Shown here: positions 42,083-50,701 of the stretch, in pieces
Numbering within the stretch: the first letter of the stretch is position 1
How the letters are laid out: every line of letters begins with the position of its first letter
Source of the DNA: Bacillota bacterium
GTDB lineage: Bacteria > Bacillota > Clostridia > Christensenellales > Christensenellaceae
Direction of reading: 5' to 3'
NCBI GenBank assembly: GCA_023393165.1
Contig: JAEWMJ010000057.1
Coordinates: 1 to 64,000, forward strand
Length of the DNA: 64,000 nt
The notes under the pieces: generated by a model
Seen by the model: the letters and a program-made list of their open reading frames with translations, nothing else
Told to the model about the DNA's origin: nothing
The model's database searches: none
Position numbers and translations under genes: made by a program

Positions 42083-42850
42083 TCACCGGCTAGCCCGTTT
42101 ATAGAATACATGAAGCGCCCCCGATTCATCTTCCATGATTTTTGCGTCCACTTCATATATTTCCTTAATAATGTTTTCCTTAAAAAGCTCCCTGGGGGTC
42201 CCCTTATACTTCAACTCCCCGTCTTTAAGGATATACAGATAGTCGCAGTACATGGCCGCTATATTGAGGTCGTGCAGCGCGGTGATTACCGTAAGATCCA
42301 TGCTTTTTACAACGTCCAGTATCTGAAGCTGGTACTTTACGTCCAAATGATTAGTGGGCTCATCCAATATAAGGCACTTTGTATTTTGCGCCAAAGCCCG
42401 CGCCAGGATAATTCTCTGCTGCTCCCCGCCCGAAAGCGTGGAAAATATCCTGTCTCGGTACCCTTGCATTTCTACCTTCTCAAGCGCCCGGCGGACAATT
42501 TCAAAATCGCGGGCGTTATCCCGTTCCATTGCCCTTTTATGGGGCGCACGTCCAATCATCACGACTTCCTGAACGGTAAAATCGAAATTGTAATAATTGT
42601 GCTGCGCCACCACAGCCAGTTTTTGCGCGGACTCCCGGTATGAAAGCGATTCTATCGCCGTATTATCCAGGTATACGGTCCCTCCCGAAGGCTTCAGCAC
42701 CCTGTACATGCACTTTAAGAGCGTGGATTTACCGCTGCCGTTAGGCCCGATAACGCCTATGAACCGGTTTCCCTCTCCCCGCATGGATACGGACTTAACA
42801 ATCTTTTTTCCGCTTATTTCAACCGATATTTCTTTGCATGCAATATTCAT
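42083..42850 (-). CDS. btuD: Cobalamin/iron-type ABC transporter ATPase (BtuD/FecE family)
   Basis: A 255-aa ATPase: Walker A G-P-N-G-S-G-K-S-T, signature L-S-G-G-E-Q-Q-R-I, Walker B C-L-I-L-D-E-P-T, and the H-loop in T-A-L-H-D. It is last in a binding protein-permease-ATPase operon placed under cobalamin riboswitches. Corrinoid import is therefore more likely than siderophore uptake, although the protein families alone do not separate the two. Confidence 0.85.
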   Translation of the reverse strand: MNIACKEISVEISGKKIVKSVSMRGEGNRFIGVIGPNGSGKSTLLKCMYRVLKPSGGTVYLDNTAIESLSYRESAQKLAVVAQHNYYNFDFTVQEVVMIGRAPHKRAMERDNARDFEIVRRALEKVEMQGYRDRIFSTLSGGEQQRIILARALAQNTKCLILDEPTNHLDVKYQLQILDVVKSMDLTVITALHDLNIAAMYCDYLYILKDGELKYKGTPRELFKENIIKEIYEVDAKIMEDESGALHVFYKRASR

Positions 42851-42853
42851 CGT

Positions 42854-43945
42854 TCAACTCCGGCCTCCAAACCCGTAGGGTTTTAAAATAAGCAAATAAA
42901 TGAAGAAAGGCGCGCCTGTCATGGAAACGAGGATCCCAATGGGCATTTCGGTTTGCGGAATAACGATCCGGGAGAACACGTCGGCCCAGATCATAAATAC
43001 CGCTCCCGTCATAACGGCGACGGGAATGATCTTCCTGTGGTCCGTACCCAGGAACATGCGGACAAAATGCGGTATGATAAGCCCAATGAAACCGATCATG
43101 CCGGCGGAATAGACAATAAAACCGATCATAAGCGAAGTGACAAGCAAATACGTCTGCCTGTATTTATGAAGGTCTGTTCCAAGAGTAATACTTACCTCGT
43201 CGCCCAGCAGCATCATATTCAGCGTCCGGTATTGGGTCATAAAAAAAATAGTCCCGCCTGCGACTATCAGATATATTATGCCGTTGTAATACCATTTGGC
43301 GCCCGCCAGACTGCCCATCAGCCAGTAAGTGATATTCTGGATGCCTTCCTTGTCGTTTGATATAAATATAATAAAACTGGAAAAAGCCGAGAATATGGCG
43401 TTGACGGCAAGGCCCGATAACAGAAGTTTCATTGAATTTGCCCTGGAACCGATATTCGCAATGCTCAGCACCAGCAGGGACGCGGCAAAAGCGCCTAAAA
43501 ACGCGGTGATGCCAACATAATTGCCACCAAATACAGTTCCAATTCCTAGAAGGATGGAAAGGGTCGCGCCAAAAGTCGCTCCGGAAGAAACTCCCAGAAT
43601 ATATGGGTCGGCAAGCGGGTTTTTTACGATTGCCTGCATCACGATACCGCAAACGGCCAGCCCGCCGCCCACGGCGGCGGCCAGAACGATCCGCGGGAGC
43701 CTGATCAGCCAGACCACGTCGTGCACAGCCCCCTGGGCAAAATCCGCCAGGCTTGCGGGGTGAAACAGTTCATAGAAAATTACGCTGTAGACGTTTTTTA
43801 CCGGTATGGAAACCGAACCGATCGTTACGGCCGCCACAATGGACGCCAGAACGGCAATGAAAAGTGCAACGGAAACGCCGATATAAACCGGCGTTCCCAT
43901 TGTACCCTTTTGTTTTACAGATACTTTTTCTTTTTCAGTCAACAT
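42854..43945 (-). CDS. btuC: Cobalamin/iron-type ABC transporter permease (BtuC/FecCD family)
   Basis: A 363-aa membrane protein with about nine to ten TM segments and the FecCD motifs R-L-P-R-I-V-L-A-A-x-V-G-G-G-L-A, N-P-L-A-D-P-Y-I-L-G-V-S-S-G-A, and G-M-I-G-F-I-G-L-I-I-P-H. I take the ATG at 43945, six bases after GGAGCGGG; another ATG at 43957 is possible. It is four bases from the ATPase gene and tightly follows the binding-protein gene. Confidence 0.87.
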   Translation of the reverse strand: MLTEKEKVSVKQKGTMGTPVYIGVSVALFIAVLASIVAAVTIGSVSIPVKNVYSVIFYELFHPASLADFAQGAVHDVVWLIRLPRIVLAAAVGGGLAVCGIVMQAIVKNPLADPYILGVSSGATFGATLSILLGIGTVFGGNYVGITAFLGAFAASLLVLSIANIGSRANSMKLLLSGLAVNAIFSAFSSFIIFISNDKEGIQNITYWLMGSLAGAKWYYNGIIYLIVAGGTIFFMTQYRTLNMMLLGDEVSITLGTDLHKYRQTYLLVTSLMIGFIVYSAGMIGFIGLIIPHFVRMFLGTDHRKIIPVAVMTGAVFMIWADVFSRIVIPQTEMPIGILVSMTGAPFFIYLLILKPYGFGGRS

Positions 43946-43962
43946 ATCCCGCTCCATCCGGC

Positions 43963-45021
43963 TTACTCGGCAAGATCGGGATAAATTCCCTGCGCAAGGC
44001 GCTGAATACCGTCCAGCGTACGGGTTCCGCTGCAATACATTTCACCCAGCGGGATTGCGAATACCTTGTTGTTCTTTACGGCGGAAAGGCTCGCATAATC
44101 CGCGTTGCCGGTCAATTTTTCCACAGCCGACTGAGCGTCCGAAATGCTTTCGGAACTGCCGAAATAAACGGTAAAAATGACGTCCGGATCGGCTGCTATC
44201 AGATCTTCTCCGCTCATTTTATTGTTGGGAGCAACCACAAGATCAACTCCAAGCTGGCGCACCATATCCCCGCCCAGGGTGTTATCCCCATATACGCGGA
44301 TATCTTTGTCCTCAAATTCCATTACAAGCACCCTGGGTTTTACGGCGCTGTTTTTTGCGGCGGAAGCTACTTTTTCAACTTGAGATTTCATATCGTTTAC
44401 AATGGATGCGGCCTTGTCCTCAACGTTAAAAATCTTGCCCAGATTCAATATGTCGATATATTCGTTTTCCAGCGTAAGTTCGGGCGCGCAGCCGGAATTC
44501 TGCATCATATATGTATTGATGTTGTTCTGGTGCCAGTAATCCACATCGCCAAGCTTTTTATCGCTGAAATAGGAATACCAGCTCAATATAAAATCAGGCT
44601 GCAGCATTACAACGTTTTCTTTGCTGGGCGAAAAATCCGTCAGGTAATTCACTTTGGAAAACGCATCCTTATACTCGTCCTTTACGTCCTGGTCAAGCCC
44701 CGCGCAGGCGACGATTTTGTCCTCCAACCCCAACGCAAGGAGCGTCTCGATGGAATCCTGATATACCGCAAAGACTTTTTCCGGCGCTTTTTGGAAGGTT
44801 TCCTGGATAACCTCTTTTTTGTAATTATAATTATCTATGGTTACCGGATAATGGCCGGCCTCATTTTCCTGAGCCGTTTCCTGAGCCGGCACCTGGGTAA
44901 CGGCGGATGAAGCGGCTGCGGAAGAAGAAACGGCGGGCGATTCGTTTGAAACGGTTTGGCTGCACGCACAAAGGGATAATACAAGTGCAGCAACCAGAAT
45001 GGCTGCAAATATTTTTTTCAT
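43963..45021 (-). CDS. btuF: Cobalamin/iron-type ABC substrate-binding lipoprotein (BtuF family)
   Basis: A 352-aa lipoprotein (lipobox S-L-C-A-C) with a Ser/Ala-rich linker and the PBP_like fold of BtuF/FhuD proteins: P-E-K-V-F-A-V-Y-Q-D-S-I-E-T-L-L-A-L-G, D-F-S-P-S-K-E-N-V-V-M-L-Q-P-D, a long central helix (~205-225), and L-I-A-A-D-P-D-V-I-F. AAAAAGGAG precedes the ATG. It is the first gene after two tandem riboswitches, so it would respond to intracellular cobalamin. Confidence 0.87.
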   Translation of the reverse strand: MKKIFAAILVAALVLSLCACSQTVSNESPAVSSSAAASSAVTQVPAQETAQENEAGHYPVTIDNYNYKKEVIQETFQKAPEKVFAVYQDSIETLLALGLEDKIVACAGLDQDVKDEYKDAFSKVNYLTDFSPSKENVVMLQPDFILSWYSYFSDKKLGDVDYWHQNNINTYMMQNSGCAPELTLENEYIDILNLGKIFNVEDKAASIVNDMKSQVEKVASAAKNSAVKPRVLVMEFEDKDIRVYGDNTLGGDMVRQLGVDLVVAPNNKMSGEDLIAADPDVIFTVYFGSSESISDAQSAVEKLTGNADYASLSAVKNNKVFAIPLGEMYCSGTRTLDGIQRLAQGIYPDLAE

Positions 45022-45169
45022 GATTTTACTCCTTTTTCATTTTTACAGGTGTGACACAAAAAAGATCAAAAGGAGTTCAACTGGAATTATCGGAATGCTC
45101 TCCGGAAAAAACCGTTTTTTTCTTCAAAAAACCACCTCCCTATCGCTCGTAGAGCTTATGGTAAAAAAA

Positions 45170-45330
45170 CAGGCAGGTTTTCTGGCTCAAGGATCATAAT
45201 TACGCTTGCCTTCCCGGTTTCCCAGTGGCTTAACTTAAAGCGGAATTCCCCTGTTACAGCGGCGGGACCGCGCGGGATTTTCACCCGTCTTCCCTTTTAA
45301 CCGGATGATTTTCTCCGGCACCTGTTTTAA
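45170..45330 (-). ncRNA. Cobalamin riboswitch, proximal copy
   Basis: On the minus strand the order of conserved blocks is GGTGCCGG at the 5' side, AAAGGGAA, GGTGAAAATCCCGCGCGG, CCCGCCGCTGT, the B12 box GCCACTGGGAAA (CAGTGGC at 45223-45229 on plus), and AGCCAGAAAACCTGCC at the 3' side, followed by a T-run. It lies ~150 nt upstream of the btuF-type gene and should repress it when cobalamin is abundant. Confidence 0.9.
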
Positions 45331-45371
45331 AATATTCAATTCGTGCCCGCCGTCAGGCGGACAAAACAAAT

Positions 45372-45395
45372 AAAACGCCCCAAAAGAGGCGTTTT
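45372..45395 (-). terminator. Terminator between the two cobalamin riboswitches
   Basis: On the minus strand AAAACGCC and GGCGTTTT form an 8-bp stem with T-rich sequence after it. It belongs to the distal riboswitch, so the two aptamers have separate expression platforms. Confidence 0.8.
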
Positions 45396-45420
45396 GAAAT
45401 CGATATTCGAATAAAACTGA

Positions 45421-45562
45421 CGCCTCAGATACCGTGGGGGTCCATATCAGCAATACCGGCAAGCAATCTGACTTATGCAGGCATTCAGCCTGCAATCACA
45501 GCAGCGGTCCTGTGCGGGATTCTCACCCGCTTCCCTTTTTAAGCAAAGCACCGGCATTGATC
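45421..45562 (-). ncRNA. Cobalamin riboswitch, distal variant copy
   Basis: On the minus strand it reads GCCGGTGC, AAAAAGGGAAGCGGGTGAGA, ATCCCGCACAGGACCGCTGCTGT, then a GCAGGC/GCCTGC hairpin and AGTCAGATTGCTTGCCGG. The core matches cobalamin aptamers, but the canonical GCCACTG box is absent, so it may be a different subclass. A terminator at 45372-45395 follows. The proximal canonical copy lies ~90 nt further on. Confidence 0.75.
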
Positions 45563-45808
45563 ATATTTTATTTTGGTAAAATTATATAATATTTACGGAT
45601 AAAATACAAAGCTATTTATACCTTATTTTTGTAAAATCTTGTTGAATTGAAATATAAAAAGGTGTTTGTTGTCAATAAACGCGCGTACGGTTGCCCTTTA
45701 TAACGGTTCATCCAAAGGAAAACCATATTGCAATAACGGCTTTATTCAGGTATAAATAAATAAAAATATATTTAAGATAATTTATATCGAAAGAACGGAG
45801 GCTTTATA

Positions 45809-46270
45809 TTGGAAGGGAAATCTCCAAACGAAACAAAAGTGGTCATGACAGAGCTTGTATTGCCCGGAATGACGAATCTTCTCGGAAATCTCCTGGGCGG
45901 ACAATTGATGCACTGGATGGATATTGCGGGAGCCTTATGCTGCATGAGGCACTCAAATACACAGGTAGCCACGGTAGCGGTGGATGCTCTTGAATTCAAG
46001 CATCCCGCACGGCAGGGCGAGATGGTAAGCGTTGAGGCGAAGCTTATATGGACAGGCCGCACTTCAATGAAGGCGAGAATTACGGCCTCGGCTGAAAACC
46101 TGGCTACCGGAGCCGTAATCATAACGAACATTGCAACATTCACCTTTGTCGCTTTGGATAAAGACGGAAGCAAAACAGCCATACCGCCGCTCCGGCCCGA
46201 AACCGGCGAAGAAAAACAGGATTTTGAAAGGGAAGAATCGGAATACCAAAGGCGTAATGTGGCCGAATAA
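45809..46270 (+). CDS. Acyl-CoA thioesterase, hotdog fold
   Basis: A 153-aa single hotdog protein of the YciA/BFIT type: N-x-L-G-G-Q-L-M-H-W-M-D-I-A-G-A (active-site block), V-D-A-L-E-F-K-H-P-A-R-Q-G-E, and T-G-R-T-S-M-K-A-R-I. It would hydrolyse an acyl-CoA of unknown chain. The only start is TTG at 45809, seven bases after GGAGG. It is monocistronic between the riboswitch region and a convergent gene. Confidence 0.88.
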   Translation: MEGKSPNETKVVMTELVLPGMTNLLGNLLGGQLMHWMDIAGALCCMRHSNTQVATVAVDALEFKHPARQGEMVSVEAKLIWTGRTSMKARITASAENLATGAVIITNIATFTFVALDKDGSKTAIPPLRPETGEEKQDFEREESEYQRRNVAE

Positions 46271-46312
46271 AAAATTTATTTTGTACGATTAATCCATGTA
46301 TCCGGTTTGATC

Positions 46313-47665
46313 CTATTTCACCATACCGGCAGCCAGCTTTCCGGCTTTTTCAAGCACCTGCGGCTCGTCAATTGTATTGAGCATTCCATTCTCCGCCACG
46401 ATTCTGCCGTTCACCATGACCATCCTGGCGGGCCGGGAAAAGCCAACGGTGCCCAAAAGGCATCCGGGATCGCTTCCAGCTCCGACAAGTTCCAGCAGGG
46501 ATGTGTCAATCATAAAGAGGTCCGCCGCTTTTCCAATCTCCAGGCTGCCGATATCGTTTCTGCCCAGAACAGCAGCGCTCCCCCGCGTCGCTATTTTCAG
46601 CAAATCATATCCGGTTGGAGCGTCGGCGTTGTAATACAGCCTGTGCAGCAGATAAGCCGCACGGATCTCCGCCATAAGGTTGGAGCAATCGTTGCTTGCG
46701 CTGCCGTCCACCGCCAGACCCACGGGAACGCCCAGGCGGAGCATATCCGGAATACGGCATACGCCCGAGGCCAGCTTCATATTTGATACGGGGCAATGCG
46801 CCACGCCCGTCCCGGTCTTTGCCAGCACCCTGAGTTCTTCGTCGTTGAAATGGATTCCATGCGCAAACCACACGTCTTTTCCCGTCCAGCCGCAGGATTC
46901 CATATATTCGAGCGGCCGCATACCCACCGTTTTCAGGCAATAAGCCTCCTCGTCTTTTGTCTCGCACAGATGCGTGTGCAGCCTTATACCCAGTTGCCGG
47001 GCAAGCACGGCGGACTGCTTCAACAATTCCGTAGTCACACTGAAAGGCGAACACGGCGCCAGCACTAACTGGCTCATGGAAAACCGGGACGCATTATGGT
47101 AAGAATGCGCCAGCCGCTCGCTGTCCTTCAGTATCGCATCGATATCCTGCACCAAATCGTCCGGCGGCAAACCGCCGCCGCTCCTGCCTCTTGACATGCT
47201 CCCGCGCGAAGCAACAAAGCGCATGCCGATATCCTTTGCGGCGCGGAACTGCTGATCTATAAAATTATGCGATCCCTCCCTTGGAAATACATAATGGTGG
47301 TCCATACAGGCAGTGCAGCCGTACTTGAGCAGCTCGCCCATACCGACAAGCGAACTGTAATAAATGCAGTCATCGTTCAATCCCCGCCAAATCTCATAAA
47401 GCGCGACAAGCCAATCAAACAGCTCCATCTTTTGCACCTGCGGCAGGTTGCGGGTAAACGTCTGGTACAGGTGGTGATGCGTATTGACAAGCCCCGGATA
47501 AACAAAGCAGCCGGCAGCGTCGATCACGTGATCCGCATCCATATTTTCCTGTCCAATGTATTTTATTTCATTTCCGTTGGTCAGAATATTCGCATTCCAC
47601 AATATTCTGTCCGCATCGTCAACGGTAACAATTGCCTTTGCGTTTTTGATCAATGTTTTAGTCAT
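46313..47665 (-). CDS. Amidohydrolase, probable 8-oxoguanine deaminase
   Basis: A 450-aa member of the ATZ/TRZ amidohydrolase family. Metal ligands are H-x-H in N-T-H-H-H-L-Y-Q-T, H in L-H-T-H-L-C-E-T, H in F-A-H-G-I-H-F, and D in G-L-A-V-D-G-S-A-S-N-D. The S-R-G-S-M-S-R and L-Y-Q-T-F-T-R-N blocks are characteristic of 8-oxoguanine deaminases rather than guanine deaminase or cytosine deaminase. It would convert 8-oxoguanine to uric acid. AAAGGG precedes the ATG. No other purine gene is adjacent, so related substrates remain possible. Confidence 0.8.
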   Translation of the reverse strand: MTKTLIKNAKAIVTVDDADRILWNANILTNGNEIKYIGQENMDADHVIDAAGCFVYPGLVNTHHHLYQTFTRNLPQVQKMELFDWLVALYEIWRGLNDDCIYYSSLVGMGELLKYGCTACMDHHYVFPREGSHNFIDQQFRAAKDIGMRFVASRGSMSRGRSGGGLPPDDLVQDIDAILKDSERLAHSYHNASRFSMSQLVLAPCSPFSVTTELLKQSAVLARQLGIRLHTHLCETKDEEAYCLKTVGMRPLEYMESCGWTGKDVWFAHGIHFNDEELRVLAKTGTGVAHCPVSNMKLASGVCRIPDMLRLGVPVGLAVDGSASNDCSNLMAEIRAAYLLHRLYYNADAPTGYDLLKIATRGSAAVLGRNDIGSLEIGKAADLFMIDTSLLELVGAGSDPGCLLGTVGFSRPARMVMVNGRIVAENGMLNTIDEPQVLEKAGKLAAGMVK

Positions 47666-47865
47666 TTTTTAAACCCTTTCCGCATCGGTATCATATCAAA
47701 TAATTATACCAACAATTCTTTCTTTTTAGATACCGGTTATTAATTTTATTAGAATATTCTTTTTTTATTAGGTATATCTTTCTGGTTATGTTAAGAATAA
47801 AGATTTTTAATTTACATATTATAAAATACTGAATTCACGAATTTTGGCGAAGAAGATAATAAAAC

Positions 47866-48720
47866 ATGAATAGAAAAAATATTAAAATAGTATCTTTAAT
47901 ACTTGCACTGTTTTTATTATCCGGCTGCAGTTCCAACAGCGGTGGGCCTTCTTCTGTGCCCACACAGGCTCCATCTTCCGCAGTTGCATCGGCCGTGACA
48001 TCGCCGACGGTCCCTTCTTCCGCGTCTGAAACGTCAACCCCCGCAAGCTCATCTTCTCCAGCACCCTCCGAATCTGAGGCTACAACTCCTTCCCCGGAGC
48101 CGTCCCCAACACAGGCAAGCGAACCGCAGCCCTATACGGTTGCCTGGCTGAACAAATACGCACCCGGTTCGGTTGCAAGCTATGAAGAACAGGTTGGGGA
48201 TAACGGCGATGGCGACCCCGCCTCCTATCCGCCGGCTGATACCTATAAACTAGTGGTAGACTTGAACAACCAGTGCGTGAGTGCATATACAAAAGGCCCG
48301 GACGAAAATTACAGCCAGCTTGTACGCGTAATGCTGTGCACAACTGGAAATAAGGAAAACGTAACCGGCACCGGAACATACGAACTGGGGAGCGACCGGA
48401 ATCGTTTTAGCCTTTTTAGCGAATTTGACTGTTACGCACAATACTGGACGGAGTTGGTGGGCGATATCTATTTTCATTCCGTTCTTTATTACAAACAGGA
48501 TGCAAAAACATTGATCGAAAGTTCCTACAGGGACCTTGGCAAACCGGTCTCCCATGGCTGCATACGCCTGTTTGTGCCAGACGCAAGATGGATCTACCAG
48601 AATTGCGCACCCGGTACGGTATGCCAACTTACCAAAGATATCCCGGTAAACAAACAGCTTCAAACCGCACTCAAGAAGGGTCATGCAGGTGCCGTTGACT
48701 ATATCCCGCCACAAAAATAA
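47866..48720 (+). CDS. L,D-transpeptidase (YkuD) lipoprotein
   Basis: A 284-aa lipoprotein (lipobox L-L-S-G-C) with a long Ser/Pro/Thr/Ala linker (~22-85). The YkuD domain carries V-V-D-L-N-N-Q-C-V-S-A-Y at its start, F-H-S-V-L-Y, and the catalytic S-H-G-C-I-R-L with the nucleophile Cys. It would cross-link peptidoglycan or attach proteins at the outer face of the membrane. The ribosome site (GAAGAAG) is weak. Confidence 0.9.
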   Translation: MNRKNIKIVSLILALFLLSGCSSNSGGPSSVPTQAPSSAVASAVTSPTVPSSASETSTPASSSSPAPSESEATTPSPEPSPTQASEPQPYTVAWLNKYAPGSVASYEEQVGDNGDGDPASYPPADTYKLVVDLNNQCVSAYTKGPDENYSQLVRVMLCTTGNKENVTGTGTYELGSDRNRFSLFSEFDCYAQYWTELVGDIYFHSVLYYKQDAKTLIESSYRDLGKPVSHGCIRLFVPDARWIYQNCAPGTVCQLTKDIPVNKQLQTALKKGHAGAVDYIPPQK

Positions 48721-49028
48721 TTTTACAGAACTAAAATAAAAAGCCCTGGCTTCATTGCTATTTTGTTGGGCGCTGCCCTCTTGGTTTCCGCTGCTACCCC
48801 TTAAGTTCTGCACCGATCTTAACGTCCTAGAAATCCCTATACCAAAGGCAACTTCCAAACTAATTCCCAGAAGTAGACTTTGTCAACTCTGTTAGATAGC
48901 GCCGGCAGTCGCCCAGACTTTAATATAATACCCGGTTTTATGGATTATGCAAAGTTTAAATATACAATTAAGTGGGATATATTTAGCCTTATACGTAGTT
49001 GTTAGGCTTCAATTATATGAATTATTTC
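48721..49028. other. Intergenic region without recognised features
   Basis: About 300 bp between the convergent L,D-transpeptidase and lipoprotein genes. No ORF with coding character, no clear terminator hairpin and no repeat shared with the rest of the window were seen. Confidence 0.5.
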
Positions 49029-49799
49029 TTAGTCTCTTACGCTTTCCATATAAATACTGTACACACCATCATCAGTTGCAAGCAGATCTCCTTTCAGTTT
49101 AAAATGATGTTTGCTTCCGTCCTTATAATAAAATATATACTCGTCCGCACCCTCGACAGTATCGTGGCTTCTTGCATATACAGTGATATTCTGGAACATA
49201 CGGACAACTTTAACAATTTCTTCGTGGTCTGTCACTGAACGTTTGCCTTGAGCGTCAGTGATTTCCACACGCTTTACTGTATCATATGAATCATCACTTA
49301 AAACACGAACCGGCTCCGGAACCCCAATCTTTAATTCCTGACAACCGTCTTCGCAGGCATATAGCTCTCCATCTACGTATACACCGTGGGAGTTAAACAC
49401 GATTTCTCTGCTGTTGCCGTTAAAAAAGTAGATCCTGTAAATCCATCCATCGCCGGCAGCCATCGAAGACAACGGCCCGACTGGCGCCGTTAGACGGACC
49501 GCTTGCAGGCTTTCGAGCATCGCTTTTATATCCTTTTCCTTGTAAAGCATATATGCAGGCGTATCCGGCGGCCTGGAATCATCAAACTGCCAGATGGCAC
49601 TTATATCGTCCGCCGTAAGTCCGCGTACTGCCGGTATATCCCATGGCATGCTTTCTTCCTGCGGGTTTGTTGAAGACAATACAGGACTGCTTGATTCCTT
49701 TTGCGTAATCTTTGATGGCAAGGTGGTGGTATTATTAACCTGTGATGTACAACCAACTAGAAAAATTGCCGTTATAAGAATAATTACGAGTTTTTTCAT
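49029..49799 (-). CDS. Lipoprotein of unknown function
   Basis: A 256-aa protein starting at the ATG at 49799 (AAGGATG upstream; three codons shorter than the longest frame). It has a signal peptide with lipobox F-L-V-G-C, a Thr/Ser-rich linker, then a soluble beta-rich domain (W-I-Y-R-I-Y-F-F-N-G-N-S-R-E-I, then E-Y-I-F-Y-Y-K-D-G-S-K-H-H-F). No family is recognised. It lies ~360 bp from the third copy of the dispersed structured repeat, as the other unknown lipoprotein does from its copies. Confidence 0.75.
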   Translation of the reverse strand: MKKLVIILITAIFLVGCTSQVNNTTTLPSKITQKESSSPVLSSTNPQEESMPWDIPAVRGLTADDISAIWQFDDSRPPDTPAYMLYKEKDIKAMLESLQAVRLTAPVGPLSSMAAGDGWIYRIYFFNGNSREIVFNSHGVYVDGELYACEDGCQELKIGVPEPVRVLSDDSYDTVKRVEITDAQGKRSVTDHEEIVKVVRMFQNITVYARSHDTVEGADEYIFYYKDGSKHHFKLKGDLLATDDGVYSIYMESVRD

Positions 49800-50162
49800 A
49801 CGAAACATCCTTAACCTTGATTACTCATATTAGACTGAATAAACAAAAGAAAGTTCTTCTAAATTTAGATAAACATAGATCGTCTTTCCAGTGGTAAATA
49901 AATAGACTTCTTTGTATTTTATTAAGTATCCAAAGATGTCATCCAGACATAGTCAAGCCAACTGCACAGTATAATCATTATTGGCATTTAGTATTTATAG
50001 TTAAAATTCTCTATATTATTCCATAATCCTCTATATAAAATTTAAAATGATGATCTTTCTCAGTAGCTAGAATATGAAAACCATAACTTTATTAATTGAA
50101 TACTGTACACAATATTAAAGCGGCAACCAAAAAATTGGGCAAGTATTGGACAGAAAAGACTC

Positions 50163-50489
50163 GAGGCCCCTGCGGGCCGTTTAAAGAGGATTATCCGGAG
50201 CGGAGCCGACCGCCGCCGGTGGCGGATGCAGGGAGGCGAACGCTCACTGAGTATGAGACGAGCGGAAATGAGCGCCGCCGAATGAACCGCGAGCCCATAT
50301 CGAAGTGGGGTGTCGGGAGGACGTAAACCGGAGCGGAATTGAGCGCGCGCCCATGCGCGATGAAGCAAAATGGAAGCTCGCTGAATATGAGACGAATGCT
50401 AGCGCCACTCATAAAAAAATTCTGACGCGATACGTGAACCCATAATGAAGCGGGAAATCGGAATCTCCCTTCCGTCCTCCTGACAAAAA
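50163..50489 (+). repeat. Dispersed structured repeat, copy C (partly duplicated)
   Basis: It opens with the GGCCCCTGCGGGCC hairpin, contains the core CACTGAGTATGAGACGAGCG, then GGAGGACG. Instead of closing at once, it carries a second diverged copy of the middle unit (from GGAGCGGAATTGAGC near 50331 on). It closes with a GGGA/TCCC hairpin around AATCGGAATC and CGTCCTCCTGACAAAA. The remaining sequence of the ~900-bp gap (49800-50162) shows nothing else I recognise. Confidence 0.75.
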
Positions 50490-50554
50490 AACAGCAAGGG
50501 ATACCTAAATAAAAAAGACACTTAATCAAAGTCAACGGCTAATATAAACCGTAC

Positions 50555-50581
50555 GGATTCTTCGACTTCGCTCAGAATGAC
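50555..50581 (+). repeat. Short REP-like palindrome
   Basis: ATTCT and AGAAT form a short stem around TCGACTTCGCTC. From memory, motifs of the form TTCGCTCAGAATGAC are common dispersed repeats in Clostridia-type genomes. Only one copy is seen here, so the assignment is tentative. Confidence 0.35.
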
Positions 50582-50630
50582 CGGCACCGGGCGCTACGCA
50601 GTAAACCGCCTGATTGCATAGTTTACATAT

Positions 50631-50663
50631 AAAAAAGAGACAGGCCTTTCTTCAAGACCTGTC
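50631..50663 (-). terminator. Terminator of the RuBisCO-like-protein operon
   Basis: On the minus strand GACAGG and CCTGTC (50658-50663 with 50639-50644) form a stem followed by TCTTTTTT, ~40 bp after the tpiA stop. Confidence 0.82.
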
Positions 50664-50701
50664 CCCAAAGTGACTGATATAAATTTACAGTGGCTTACAG
50701 C

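Noticed and set aside
50060..50535. Overlapping frames of 76 to 114 codons inside repeat copy C
   Set aside because: They change with each copy of the repeat and lack ribosome sites. The sequence shows RNA-like stems, so the frames are by-products of GC-rich repeat DNA.
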